Positions 1 through 7,922 of a DNA stretch of 64,000 bases are shown one piece after another. The translations under genes were made by a program, and so were the position numbers. Every line of letters starts with the position of its first letter. Positions within the stretch are counted from its first letter, which is position 1. The stretch is from positions 30,134 through 94,133 of IMG/VR virus record IMGVR_UViG_3300042453_004683; one strand, written 5' to 3'. Below the pieces are notes generated by a model. The model searched no databases. It was not told the origin of the DNA and saw only the letters and a list, made by a program, of their open reading frames with translations. Source of the DNA: a virus.

Positions 1-2
1 CA

Positions 3-404
3 GTGAACCTACTTACCTCCACCTTCGTTCCCTCGTACGCCGTGCTCGCGCGCCCGAAGACCCGGCAGGCGTGTGCCGAGTACGTCCGGCGCCTCGCGGG
101 CTTCCCGCCGAACCCGGCCGTCGTCGTGAAGTTGCAGACGGTGGAGAAGCTGGTCTCCCACGGCGCGCTGGGCGAGGAGCCGCCTCACCACGTCCGCCCG
201 TTCGGCCTCTACCTGCTCGCCCGCGTGTTCTACCCGACGGAGTTCAAGGAGCTGCTGGAGGAGGCGGAGGCCGCCGGCGTCTACGGCGAGGTCGCGCCGG
301 ACTTCCACGAGAGGGTGTACGCGGAGTTACGCCTCGTGGTCGCCGCCAAGCAGGGGGCTTGCCCGCCGGACGACTACGGGGTAGATGTCATCGTCATCGA
401 CTAA
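3..404 (+). CDS. Hypothetical protein (133 aa, may be 5'-truncated)
   Basis: I do not recognise this protein. The first in-frame start is a GTG two bases from the window edge, so the true start may lie upstream. It is a soluble, mixed-charge protein without a membrane segment. An imperfect hairpin (GTGGC/GCCAC, 409-423) follows the stop, just before the ribosome-binding site of the methyltransferase gene downstream. The gene runs in the same direction as that methyltransferase with a 30-base gap, so the two could share a transcript. Confidence 0.6.
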   Translation: MNLLTSTFVPSYAVLARPKTRQACAEYVRRLAGFPPNPAVVVKLQTVEKLVSHGALGEEPPHHVRPFGLYLLARVFYPTEFKELLEEAEAAGVYGEVAPDFHERVYAELRLVVAAKQGACPPDDYGVDVIVID

Positions 405-434
405 CACCGTGGCGTTAGGCCACAAGGAGGCACA

Positions 435-1301
435 TTGGATCCATTGCACACCGACGAGCGCGGATGGACGCTCTACCACGCCGACTACCGCGACACCCTC
501 GGGGCTGTCGCTGCGTCCGGCGGCGCTGACCTCATCGCCTTCAGCCCGCCCTATTGTGACGCACGCTCCTACGGGATGAGCGTCTCGTGGTGCATGGCCG
601 ATTACGCTTCACTCGGTGATGCGGTATTCGCCGCGCTCAAGCCCGGAGGTCACGCGCTGGTCAACGTCGACGCGCCGGTGCGGGAGTGGCGGCCGGGCTT
701 CGGCACGGAGCGCGGCTTTCACCCGTGGCGCCTGATGCTCGACTGGGCCGAGCGCATCGGCTTCCGAGTGCCCGACAGGCTGGCGTTCGAGCGTTTGGGC
801 AGTCCTGGCGCCTATAGCGGTCGCTTCCGAAACGACTGGGAACCTTTGATCTGGTTCCAGCGCCCAGGTGCGAAGGGGTTCTTCGATCGCTGGCCTCTCG
901 CGGAAGATGCTGTCGGTGGCGCGTACGCGGGAAAGAGCGCGAAAGCGCGGAAGGTTGACGGCAGCCAGAACGTACGAGAGGCGTCGGGGCGCGCAGCCGA
1001 AGAAGGAAAGAAGCATCGCGGCACTGTGTGGCACGTCGGACGCGGCCATTCCGGCGCGCCTGACATCGAGGCTGCCGGGCACCCCGCTCGGTGGCCATAC
1101 AAGCTCGCCTCCGACATTGTGCTGTGCTTCTCAACTCCTGGTGCGCTTGTCTGCGATCCCTTCGTCGGTGCGGGGACTACTGCGGCGGCCGCGCTGGCGC
1201 ATGGGCGACGCTTCGTCGGCGGCGACCTCGGGCTTCGGCAGACCGACGGCGTGCCGTGGGTAACCGTGGCCGACCGGTTGATGCGGCAAAGGCTCGCCTG
1301 A
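435..1301 (+). CDS. DNA methyltransferase, beta-class (N4-cytosine or N6-adenine)
   Basis: This is an S-adenosylmethionine-dependent amino-methyltransferase of 288 aa. The catalytic motif IV, SPPY (residues 37-40), comes before the AdoMet-binding motif I, DPFVGAGT (241-248), which is the beta-class order. The conserved HPARWP segment sits near residue 216. SPPY rather than DPPY is the form commonly seen in N4-cytosine enzymes, but N6-adenine enzymes also use it. The start is a TTG with an AAGGAGG ribosome-binding site at 424-430; no ATG in this frame is better placed. There is no restriction gene beside it, so it is probably an orphan anti-restriction methylase. The next gene is convergent and begins two bases after the stop. 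Confidence 0.9.
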   Translation: MDPLHTDERGWTLYHADYRDTLGAVAASGGADLIAFSPPYCDARSYGMSVSWCMADYASLGDAVFAALKPGGHALVNVDAPVREWRPGFGTERGFHPWRLMLDWAERIGFRVPDRLAFERLGSPGAYSGRFRNDWEPLIWFQRPGAKGFFDRWPLAEDAVGGAYAGKSAKARKVDGSQNVREASGRAAEEGKKHRGTVWHVGRGHSGAPDIEAAGHPARWPYKLASDIVLCFSTPGALVCDPFVGAGTTAAAALAHGRRFVGGDLGLRQTDGVPWVTVADRLMRQRLA

Positions 1302-1302
1302 T

Positions 1303-1875
1303 TTACGCCTCCCAGTAGACCCGCTCGCCGCGGCGGTAGTGCTTCACCCGGATGTCGTTCGCGGTGAAGTGCTTGTCGCTGAGCGTGAAGTAGTTGTTCG
1401 GCAGCAGCGCGAAGCGGCCGCTGTCGAGCGCGACCAGGCTGAGCGGCTTGTGCTCCTGTGGGTAGCGCGAGAACCCGTCCGACCAGTCGACCCCGATCCC
1501 GGTGTGCCTGAGCGGGACCGCGACGGTGCCCTCACCTGACCCGTCATCAAGGCGCCGTCGCTGACGCACGCTCCCGGGCAACCCCTCCAGGTACTCGGCG
1601 TGCCAGACCTCGACGTGGGCGCCCATGCACCCCCACGGCATCAGCTCGGCGGCGTCACCGGACGCGGCCCCCTCGCGCCACGCCAGCGCGTGCACAGGAA
1701 GGCCGCTCCAGTGCGCCCCGGACTGAAGGAGGACGTGGCAGGCCAGGACCTGGCCCTCGCGGCCGTAGACGCCGTGCCAGATGCCCTGCGTGGTGCCCTC
1801 CGGCATCGCGGGGCCGAGGAAGGCGTTGTCGACGTGGACGTACAGGTGGAACGGGAGGCTGGTGTGGCGGGGCAT
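1303..1875 (-). CDS. Hypothetical protein (190 aa)
   Basis: I do not recognise this soluble protein. It is rich in His, Trp and Tyr and has no signal peptide or membrane segment. It is the only minus-strand gene in the first 5 kb, convergent with the methyltransferase on its left and divergent from the DUF262 gene on its right. The 104-bp gap to the latter holds a plus-strand promoter, but I found no convincing promoter for this gene. Confidence 0.65.
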   Translation of the reverse strand: MPRHTSLPFHLYVHVDNAFLGPAMPEGTTQGIWHGVYGREGQVLACHVLLQSGAHWSGLPVHALAWREGAASGDAAELMPWGCMGAHVEVWHAEYLEGLPGSVRQRRRLDDGSGEGTVAVPLRHTGIGVDWSDGFSRYPQEHKPLSLVALDSGRFALLPNNYFTLSDKHFTANDIRVKHYRRGERVYWEA

Positions 1876-1918
1876 CGACGACGATCCTCTGGTGAGGGGA
1901 GCCGTTGCCTAACCCGGC

Positions 1919-1947
1919 TTGACGCCCGGCGCCTCCCGCGGTAGTCG
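1919..1947 (+). promoter_or_regulatory. Sigma70-like promoter upstream of the DUF262 gene
   Basis: The -35 TTGACG (1919-1924), a 17-base spacer and TAGTCG (1942-1947) match the promoter series of this genome. The bases after the -10, TGTGGT, also resemble the TGTGGA seen in other copies. Confidence 0.6.
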
Positions 1948-1979
1948 TGTGGTGTTCCTGTCCAGGAGGATCTACGTCG

Positions 1980-2852
1980 ATGTCCCGCCGCCGAAACACC
2001 AAGTACTCGCCCGCACATGCTCCCCCGCCGCCTTCTCCAGAGGCGATCGCGGCGCAGGAGGCGCGCGTCGCTGAGATCTCGGCCGCAGCGTCCGCCGCGA
2101 AGGCGATCTACGACCGTGGTCCCCTCGCCGTCAGTGAAGGGATGTTCGAGTCGCCTCAGACGCGTGTGGATCAGGTCGCGCACTTCGCACGGTCGCGGAC
2201 GTTGTTCCGCATCCCGAACTACCAGCGCGAGAGCGTGTGGACCGCCGAGCAGGCGCGGCATTACGTCTCGGACGTGTTCTGCGGCAACCGCCCTGCGGGA
2301 GTGTTCGTCTTCCGCGAGCGGTCGATCCGCTACAAGGACAACCCGAACAGCGTCCGTGTGCTCGACGTGCTGGACGGCCAGCAGCGGCTCCTGGCGATGG
2401 GCGCGCCGTGCTTCCGCGGGACGGTGGAGGACATCGCCAACCTCCGCGCTCAGCCAGTGTTCGGGCCCGCGCCGTGGTTCGACTTCGAGGCGACAGACTA
2501 CGACAAGTCCTGGCGTGCGACGCCGGCAGACGCGCAGCACGATCTGTCTCGGCTCCTGGACGAGAATATTCGCGACCACACGTTCGTGCCCAGTTGCGTG
2601 CCACTGTTCTACCTCGGCCACCACGCCTGGCGGAAGGCCGTGCGCAAGGACGGCGCTGCGTCGAACGCCCCGCTGGAGATGCGCGCCGCGCACGCATCCT
2701 CCGTGGTCAGCCGCATCAACCTGCTCCTGATCGTCCTCCCGCCGTCGATGCCGCTCGACGCGCTGCGGCTCTGGTTCCGCGCCATCAACAGCGGCGGCAC
2801 GCCGATGTCCGCCGAGGACCTGGAGCGCGCGTTGGCGGCCGACGGCGATTGA
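1980..2852 (+). CDS. DUF262-domain protein (GmrSD N-terminal type)
   Basis: The 290-aa protein carries the two hallmarks of the DUF262 (ParB/Srx-like) fold: IPNYQRESVW at residues 78-87 and DGQQR at 132-136. In GmrSD-type enzymes this domain is linked to nucleotide-dependent cleavage of modified DNA. Here it stands alone, without the C-terminal HNH nuclease domain (DUF1524) of complete enzymes, so an intact restriction function is not shown. The ATG at 1980 has an AGGAGGA site at 1964-1970; an earlier in-frame start at 1947 lacks one. The N-terminus (residues 1-45) is Pro/Ala rich. The gene lies between two DNA methyltransferase genes, which hints at a role in recognising modified DNA. Confidence 0.8.
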   Translation: MSRRRNTKYSPAHAPPPPSPEAIAAQEARVAEISAAASAAKAIYDRGPLAVSEGMFESPQTRVDQVAHFARSRTLFRIPNYQRESVWTAEQARHYVSDVFCGNRPAGVFVFRERSIRYKDNPNSVRVLDVLDGQQRLLAMGAPCFRGTVEDIANLRAQPVFGPAPWFDFEATDYDKSWRATPADAQHDLSRLLDENIRDHTFVPSCVPLFYLGHHAWRKAVRKDGAASNAPLEMRAAHASSVVSRINLLLIVLPPSMPLDALRLWFRAINSGGTPMSAEDLERALAADGD

Positions 2853-2909
2853 CGGGTTGCCCGCCGTGGGCGGCCGCGTTACGGGTGATGCGAGGAGATA
2901 CCTTCTACA

Positions 2910-3335
2910 ATGAGCCGCGCCCCTTCATTCCCGACGAACGCCTGGTGGGGCGCCGACGAGCTGACGCCGGACGGCCGCGAGCCGAAAGGTCGGATCGACG
3001 CGCCCTTCCTGATCACGCAGGACCACATGCGCGACCGGAAGCCGCTACCGCTCCCAGACGAGGTGCACGCCATCGTCGGCATCGTCCGCGAGTTCATGCG
3101 CCTGGAGCGCCAGCTCTTGAACGAGTCGCCCCTCGCGCGTCCGTCCGCCGCGCTCGACCTGGTGAAGCGTGGCTACATGGTCAAGGGACCTACAGGGCGG
3201 CTGTCGCTGACGCCGCTCGGGCGGATGATCCAGTGGCGCCTCGCGCAGCTCCGTGCGTACCAGCTCGGCCAGGAGATGCAGCAGGCGCCCGCCGACGTGG
3301 AAGCGTTCATGTCCGATGATGAGGAGAATATCTAA
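2910..3335 (+). CDS. Hypothetical protein (141 aa)
   Basis: I do not recognise it. It is a soluble, mainly helical protein with an acidic C-terminus (SDDEENI). A GAGGAG ribosome-binding site lies at 2891-2896. Its TAA stop overlaps the ATG of the C5-methyltransferase gene (TAATG at 3333-3337), so the two are translationally coupled. Confidence 0.75.
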   Translation: MSRAPSFPTNAWWGADELTPDGREPKGRIDAPFLITQDHMRDRKPLPLPDEVHAIVGIVREFMRLERQLLNESPLARPSAALDLVKRGYMVKGPTGRLSLTPLGRMIQWRLAQLRAYQLGQEMQQAPADVEAFMSDDEENI

Positions 3336-4210
3336 TGCGTTGCCTTGAACTCTTTGCCGGCGCCGGCGGCGCAGCCATCGGTCTGGAGCGAGCCGGGCTG
3401 ACCCACGCTGCCCTCTGCGAGTGGGACCGCGCTGCATGCGCCACGCTGCGCGCTGCGGGGTTCGGCCCCGTCGTCGAGGGCGACGTGCGCGACATTGACG
3501 CCATCGCCGCCGCGGCGGGGCCCGAACCTATCGGGGCGATCTGGTCCTCTTTCCCCTGCCAAGCCTTCTCCGCCGCCGGGAAGCGCCTCGGCGCCGCCGA
3601 CGAGCGCAACGGGTGGCCGTGGACGGTGGACGCGATCGACCGCTTCCGCCCGACGTGGTTCCTTGGGGAGAATGTTCGCGGGCTGTTGTCGCCTCCTGGC
3701 AATTACCTTGCGCGTGTCATCCTGCCCGACCTGCACGCCCGGTTCGCGTGCGTCGGCTGGTGGCTACTCGACGCCGCCGACTACGGCGTGCCACAGCATC
3801 GGCGGCGGGTCATCCTCTGGGCAGGCCCGCGGCCGTTGGCGATGCCGGCGCCGACGCATGGGCTGGGTCGGCCGCTGCCGTGGGTGGGTGTCAGCGCCGC
3901 TTTGAGCGTCCCTCCTGGTGCGTTCGTTCAGTCAGGTATCTGCCGCTCGGACAAAGGCGGCAGAGGCGCCCCTCGCGAAGTCACTCGTCCGAGTCCGACA
4001 GTGTCAAGTTCCTCGCGGATCTACCTCCAGCGCGATAATGTCATCCGCGCACTGACTCCAAGCGAACACGCGGTGCTTCAGGGCTTTCCTCCGTCTCATC
4101 CATTCAAGGGCACAAAGGCGCGCGTGCACCGGCAGATCGGGAACGCTGTGCCGCCTCTGCTCGCAGAGATGGTCGGGCGCGCTCTCTTGGAGGCTGATTG
4201 TGCGGTCTGA
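3335..4210 (+). CDS. DNA (cytosine-5-)-methyltransferase
   Basis: The protein (291 aa) has the C5-methyltransferase motifs in order: motif I LFAGAGG (residues 6-12), motif IV FPCQ with nucleophile Cys75, motif VI ENV (112-114), motif VIII QHRRR and the terminal GNAVPP motif X. The variable region between motifs VIII and IX is short for the family, which suggests a short target. The gene is translationally coupled to the one before it and overlaps the next one by 11 bases. No cognate endonuclease is visible. A second enzyme of this family, with quite different sequence, is encoded at 47303-48250. Confidence 0.95.
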   Translation: MRCLELFAGAGGAAIGLERAGLTHAALCEWDRAACATLRAAGFGPVVEGDVRDIDAIAAAAGPEPIGAIWSSFPCQAFSAAGKRLGAADERNGWPWTVDAIDRFRPTWFLGENVRGLLSPPGNYLARVILPDLHARFACVGWWLLDAADYGVPQHRRRVILWAGPRPLAMPAPTHGLGRPLPWVGVSAALSVPPGAFVQSGICRSDKGGRGAPREVTRPSPTVSSSSRIYLQRDNVIRALTPSEHAVLQGFPPSHPFKGTKARVHRQIGNAVPPLLAEMVGRALLEADCAV

Positions 4211-4595
4211 CATACCTTCTATCCGCCATCGTATCCGCCAGCGCGTCGCCGATGGCCTGTACCGCGTGGCCGACGCCATCGGCGATCTCGCCGACCGCCT
4301 CGACGTGGAGGTCGACGACGAAGACGCCGATGGCGCTGAAGCCGCTGACGGCGATGCCCACGACAAGGACCCGATCGCGATCGCGCTGAAGGGTTGCGTC
4401 GAGATCCCGCACCCGTTACCGAAGGTGATGAGGGACCTCAACAAGCACTACACAGCCATGCAGATCGAAGGCTTCGTCGGCGCCTGGCGCCGGGCGAACG
4501 GGAAGATCCACATCGCCTTCGCCGCGCACGACGAGGCCCTCCTCGATCACCTCAACCGCCACCTCGGCCAAGCCATCGCAGGAATATACGAATGA
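4200..4595 (+). CDS. Hypothetical protein with basic N-terminus and acidic linker (131 aa)
   Basis: I do not recognise it. A basic helical N-terminus is followed by a strongly acidic stretch at about residues 35-58 and then a small C-terminal domain. The GTG start lies inside the end of the methyltransferase gene, and its own stop overlaps the next ATG (ATGA at 4592-4595). It therefore sits in a coupled chain with both neighbours. Confidence 0.65.
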   Translation: MRSDIPSIRHRIRQRVADGLYRVADAIGDLADRLDVEVDDEDADGAEAADGDAHDKDPIAIALKGCVEIPHPLPKVMRDLNKHYTAMQIEGFVGAWRRANGKIHIAFAAHDEALLDHLNRHLGQAIAGIYE

Positions 4596-5017
4596 CCTCC
4601 GAGCGCCTCTCCCTCCTTCCCTCTGCCATCCGTGATCGCCGCCGGCTCTCCACGACGAGCACGCTGGACACGCTCCCGGACGCGAACGTGCTGGCGGCGA
4701 TGCTCCGCGACGACCTCCGCGACGCGGGCCTCTTTGTCCGCGTCGGCGTGTGGCAGCCTGATGCGTCGTTGTACGGCAACTACCTGGTGCCGCCGGCGTT
4801 CGGCGGCGTCCACATCTACGCCAGTGACGCCAAGGACAGCCAGCCGGTCGCCTCCATTCTCCTCTGCACGGCCATTGTCATCGTGGTGACGCGGGCCGAC
4901 AACGTGACGACCCGCATCCCGTACGCCGGCCGCGGCTGGCTCGCGGCGACGAAGGCGGCCCTCGTGGCCGAGCACGTCGTCGACGCCCTGGCGACGATCA
5001 AGCCGGCGGGTGTGTGA
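4592..5017 (+). CDS. Hypothetical protein (141 aa)
   Basis: The function is unknown. I chose the ATG at 4592 because it overlaps the preceding stop (ATGA), the usual coupling in this genome; an open frame extends further upstream but only as a shadow of the previous gene. A hydrophobic stretch near residues 88-100 (ILLCTAIVIVV) could be a buried strand or a single membrane segment. A GCCGGG/CCCGGC hairpin at 5037-5056 follows the gene and may end the transcript. Confidence 0.65.
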   Translation: MTSERLSLLPSAIRDRRRLSTTSTLDTLPDANVLAAMLRDDLRDAGLFVRVGVWQPDASLYGNYLVPPAFGGVHIYASDAKDSQPVASILLCTAIVIVVTRADNVTTRIPYAGRGWLAATKAALVAEHVVDALATIKPAGV

Positions 5018-5078
5018 TGGTGGACTGCCGCGCCTCGCCGGGTTAGGCTGCCCGGCAGCGGAGGTAGGCCGCCCGCCC

Positions 5079-5378
5079 GTGTCCGACTTCACACGCTCTG
5101 TTGCCGCCGCCGTCCGGGAGCTCGAAAGCCCGGACGGCTGGTGCCGTTGTGAAGCGGCCGTACCGGCCGAGGACCGCATCGTCGCTCGCCTCGCCGCGCT
5201 CCTCGACCAGGAGGTGACGCCAGAGCTGGACCTGAACGCGCGCCGCGTCCTGGTCCGGCTGGCCTCCTACAGGGCGCTCCTCCACGAGGACGGTGCCTGG
5301 TCAAAGTCGCGCGCCGACGCGGGGAGGCGTCGGCGGCAACGTGAAGTCGAGGTGGTGGTCGTCAGGCGAAGAAGGTAG
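5079..5378 (+). CDS. Hypothetical protein (99 aa)
   Basis: I do not recognise it. The GTG at 5079 is preceded by a GGAGG site at 5060-5064. The protein is helical and ends in an Arg-rich tail. The tail is compositionally odd and the start is not certain. The gene is convergent with the long minus-strand block that begins at 5392. Confidence 0.45.
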   Translation: MSDFTRSVAAAVRELESPDGWCRCEAAVPAEDRIVARLAALLDQEVTPELDLNARRVLVRLASYRALLHEDGAWSKSRADAGRRRRQREVEVVVVRRRR

Positions 5379-5391
5379 AGGCGCCCCACAT

Positions 5392-5955
5392 CTACCGCAT
5401 GTAGCGCGCCTGAAGCGCGCCGACGGCGCCGAGCAGGAACAGCAGCGCCTCGCCGAAGGGCGCGGGGCAGACCGTCCGCGTGAGCGTCTCCCCGGTGCGC
5501 GCCAGGTCCTTCGGCGCCCACTCCAAGGGCAACGGCACCTCGGAGTGCAGCAGTTGCCTCCCGAGCGTGTCCGCGTGGTGGGTGAAGTGGACGCGGCCAA
5601 CGGGCGCGCGGCCCGCCGCCGACTGCCAGGTGATGGACACAGACAACGGCCAGTCGCCGTCGTCGTCGGGGTCGGTCGTGGCGACGTTCTCGCGGAACCA
5701 GTAGGCGATCAACTCGACCAACTGGCCGGTCGTGAGCCACAGCGTCGTGTGGTCGAGGTAGTCGTGCGCCTTGACCTCGCCATCCTCGTCCGCCAGATCC
5801 ACCCGCAGGAGCGTCTGCGCGAGGGTGCTGTCGGGCGCACACGACAGCCGGGCGAGGTTGCCGTCGTCGCAGCCGACCACAATCAGCACGCAGTCAGGCA
5901 CGGCGAAGCAGTCGCTGGCCTCGTACCGGACGGTGACTTCGATGACGCGCGGCAT
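5392..5955 (-). CDS. Hypothetical protein (187 aa)
   Basis: I do not recognise it. The N-terminal half looks strand-rich (MPRVIEVTVRYEAS) and the rest is mixed. It is the last gene of the minus-strand chain that starts near 11 kb and lies two bases downstream of the HU-like gene, so the two are almost certainly on one transcript. Confidence 0.7.
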   Translation of the reverse strand: MPRVIEVTVRYEASDCFAVPDCVLIVVGCDDGNLARLSCAPDSTLAQTLLRVDLADEDGEVKAHDYLDHTTLWLTTGQLVELIAYWFRENVATTDPDDDGDWPLSVSITWQSAAGRAPVGRVHFTHHADTLGRQLLHSEVPLPLEWAPKDLARTGETLTRTVCPAPFGEALLFLLGAVGALQARYMR

Positions 5956-5957
5956 GT

Positions 5958-6275
5958 TCAGGCCCCCACGCGGGTGACGTGGCGACGAAGGGCCGTCGCG
6001 GCCGAGAACTTGATGTTGGCGCCGACGGTCGAGCCTTCGTCGGCGTCGACGAGGATGCGCGCGGCGCGCTGGAAGGTGCCGAAGCCGCGGAAGGTGACCG
6101 CCGCCTCGGCGATGTCCGGCTTCTGGAGTTGGGTCGAGATGATGCCGTGCTCGGGGTCGAACAGCGCCTCGACGATCTCGCTCGCGGCCGCGAGGTTGAG
6201 GTCGGGGATCCGCTCGGTCAGGAGGCGTGCGACGTCGCGCGCCATCAGGGACGTCGCGCCGGGGAGGCTGCTCAT
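5958..6275 (-). CDS. HU/IHF-like DNA-binding protein
   Basis: The 105-aa protein fits the histone-like HU family: an N-terminal helical pair (ARDVARLLTERIPDLN), the conserved hinge GFGTFQ near residue 65, and a C-terminal IKFSAATALRRHV segment in the position of the usual KIPASK...FKPGKALKDAV region. HU dimers bend and compact DNA. The usual Arg-Pro DNA-intercalating arm is not obvious, so DNA binding may differ. ATG at 6275 is preferred because it overlaps the stop of the upstream gene (ATGA). Phages often use such proteins for DNA packing or replication. Confidence 0.75.
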   Translation of the reverse strand: MSSLPGATSLMARDVARLLTERIPDLNLAAASEIVEALFDPEHGIISTQLQKPDIAEAAVTFRGFGTFQRAARILVDADEGSTVGANIKFSAATALRRHVTRVGA

Positions 6276-6739
6276 GTGGGGGTGTCCTGGATCTGGAGGC
6301 TGTGGACGCGGACGCCGATGGGCAGCAGGCGCGCGTCGTCCAGACGCACGCCCGGCTGCTCGGACTGGATGATATAGATGCGCAGGTCCTGGTCGACCTC
6401 GCCGACGCACCAGATACCGCGCCGGGTGAACTGCCAGTGGCTCACCGCGCGGCGCATCCCGAACGTGCCGGGCGAGATGCCGAGCACGTCGCGGTGCTCG
6501 TCCTGGATCTGCGGGTCGTAGCAGTTCGCGTCGACGAAGCCGATCGGGGAGACGAAGTACCGCAGCGCACGCGCCGTCTTCGGGTGGCGGATCAGGTCGT
6601 ACATCGTCCAGGTCGCGTACGGCAAGAGCGCCTTGCGGATGTCGTCCTCCGTGAGGAGGCGCCCGTCGACGACCAGCTTCAGCAGGTCCTCCGGGACCTC
6701 GTGGTCGACCGGGATCAGGCGCTTGCGAGACGGCTGCAT
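6272..6739 (-). CDS. Hypothetical protein (155 aa)
   Basis: I do not recognise it. I start it at the ATG at 6739 (MQPSRKRL), since a promoter -10 lies just upstream at 6768-6773 and a longer frame would run back through it. It has no membrane segment. It is coupled by a 4-base overlap to the HU-like gene downstream. Confidence 0.7.
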   Translation of the reverse strand: MQPSRKRLIPVDHEVPEDLLKLVVDGRLLTEDDIRKALLPYATWTMYDLIRHPKTARALRYFVSPIGFVDANCYDPQIQDEHRDVLGISPGTFGMRRAVSHWQFTRRGIWCVGEVDQDLRIYIIQSEQPGVRLDDARLLPIGVRVHSLQIQDTPT

Positions 6740-6767
6740 CTGGCTTCCGTGTCTGTGGGGCACGCCT

Positions 6768-6796
6768 CCGCTATCCCGCGTCGTCCTCGGCGTCAA
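6768..6796 (-). promoter_or_regulatory. Sigma70-like promoter for 6739-5392
   Basis: Read on the minus strand: TTGACG at 6796-6791, 17-base spacer, TAGCGG at 6773-6768. The TAG of the -10 is also the stop codon of the 18-codon reading frame that overlaps it. Confidence 0.65.
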
Positions 6797-6827
6797 GCGC
6801 CTGGATGTTCCGCTTGAAGTCGTTCAT
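6771..6827 (-). CDS. Possible 18-aa peptide
   Basis: The ATG at 6827 overlaps the TGA of the upstream gene, as in other coupled pairs here. The frame reads MNDFKRNIQALDAEDDAG and then stops. The last 10 codons coincide with a promoter, so the sequence is constrained for another reason. It may be only a spacer. Confidence 0.25.
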   Translation of the reverse strand: MNDFKRNIQALDAEDDAG

Positions 6828-7405
6828 CAGGTGACCACCTTGGCGAGCAGGTCGATCATCTCGTTGAGCGACACGCGCTTCGCGGGCAGCGAGTTGTCGG
6901 CGAGGATGGCGTCGATGTCGTCGGCGACCCCGTAGGCGCTGTCGAACGCGCCGCACGCGATCGTCTTGCGCAGTTCGATCAGGGCACGATGCACGTCGAA
7001 CAGCGTGGACAGGGCGACTACGCCCGCCTTGTCGAGCTGCCGCGCCTTGTCCGCCTTGGCGCCCTCCTCGTCGGCCATCCGCCAGACGTCGAGGAGCGCG
7101 TGCACGAGGGCGCGGCCGACGGTGGTGCCGTAGTACTCCTTTGGCGCGCGGTTGTAGGGGCGCACCAGGAACAGGTAGAGCCCCGCGCCGTCCACGGGAA
7201 ACACGCCGTCGACATCACGGGCGTGCGTTTCCAGGTGGCGCATCAGCGTGCAGTTGGCGTCGTAGCGGGCATAGTCCGCATCACGCATGTCCACCTGGTC
7301 GAGCGTCAGGGCGTCACCGCCCCAGCGCACGTCGGCGTTCAGCCGGTCGAGGTGCGCGTCCATGTCGGCCTCGAAGGCGGCGACGTCATCGGCGATGGTG
7401 CCCAT
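6827..7405 (-). CDS. Hypothetical protein (192 aa)
   Basis: The function is unknown. It is helical at both ends with a short strand-rich middle (VDGAGLYLFLVRPYNRAPKEYYG, about residues 72-94). It starts at an ATG that overlaps the stop of the gene upstream (TGATG at 7403-7407), so translation is coupled. Confidence 0.7.
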   Translation of the reverse strand: MGTIADDVAAFEADMDAHLDRLNADVRWGGDALTLDQVDMRDADYARYDANCTLMRHLETHARDVDGVFPVDGAGLYLFLVRPYNRAPKEYYGTTVGRALVHALLDVWRMADEEGAKADKARQLDKAGVVALSTLFDVHRALIELRKTIACGAFDSAYGVADDIDAILADNSLPAKRVSLNEMIDLLAKVVT

Positions 7406-7788
7406 CAGGCACCGCCCTTAGCGGAGGTGCAGCCGCGCCAGGTGGCCTCGACGTGGGCGTCACCGTCCGCGTCGGTGTAGGCGTGCGTCTCGTAGAGGTG
7501 CTTGCCGTCCCACGCCGCGAGCTGGTAGGTGCACTCGGCGTCGCTGGGGGCCAGCGTGTTCGCGTCTTCGCTGTACTCGAAGACGCAGTTCGCGAACACC
7601 TCGATGACGACGCCGTTGGCCGTGGCGAGCTGCTCGTTGTCGTCGTCATCCCAGGAGACGTGATCCGCGATGGCGGCGCAGATGGCGTCGACGGCGGCCT
7701 GCGCGGTGAGGCCGCTGAAGCCGCCCACCTCGTCGAAAGCGTCGCACCAGGCGAAGAACATGTCGTCAGTGACGTAGGTACGGGGCAT
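7405..7788 (-). CDS. Hypothetical protein (127 aa)
   Basis: I do not recognise this acidic, soluble protein with several cysteines. It has its own promoter at 7823-7851 and a CAGGAG site just upstream of the ATG, so it opens a short operon with the gene after it. Confidence 0.7.
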   Translation of the reverse strand: MPRTYVTDDMFFAWCDAFDEVGGFSGLTAQAAVDAICAAIADHVSWDDDDNEQLATANGVVIEVFANCVFEYSEDANTLAPSDAECTYQLAAWDGKHLYETHAYTDADGDAHVEATWRGCTSAKGGA

Positions 7789-7822
7789 CGAGGGGCTCCT
7801 GGTCGTTTGAGGTTACTCCACA

Positions 7823-7851
7823 CACGTATCCGGATCGCCCGCCGCCGTCAA
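7823..7851 (-). promoter_or_regulatory. Sigma70-like promoter for 7788-6827
   Basis: Minus strand: TTGACG (7851-7846), 17 bases, TACGTG (7828-7823), followed by TGTGGAG. This is almost identical in its -10 region to the promoters at 26292 and 35204 on the other strand. Confidence 0.75.
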
Positions 7852-7862
7852 CGCCTCGCCAG

Positions 7863-7900
7863 CAAAGAACAAGGGCCGGAGGCGTCGCCACCTCCAGCCC
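7863..7900 (-). terminator. Rho-independent terminator after the exported-protein gene
   Basis: Minus strand: GGGCTGGAGG, 8-base loop, CCTCCGGCCC (10 pairs, one T-G), then the T-rich tail TTGTTCTTTG. It lies 23 bases after the stop at 7923. Confidence 0.75.
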
Positions 7901-7922
7901 TGTCACAAGCGCGCCCCGAGAG

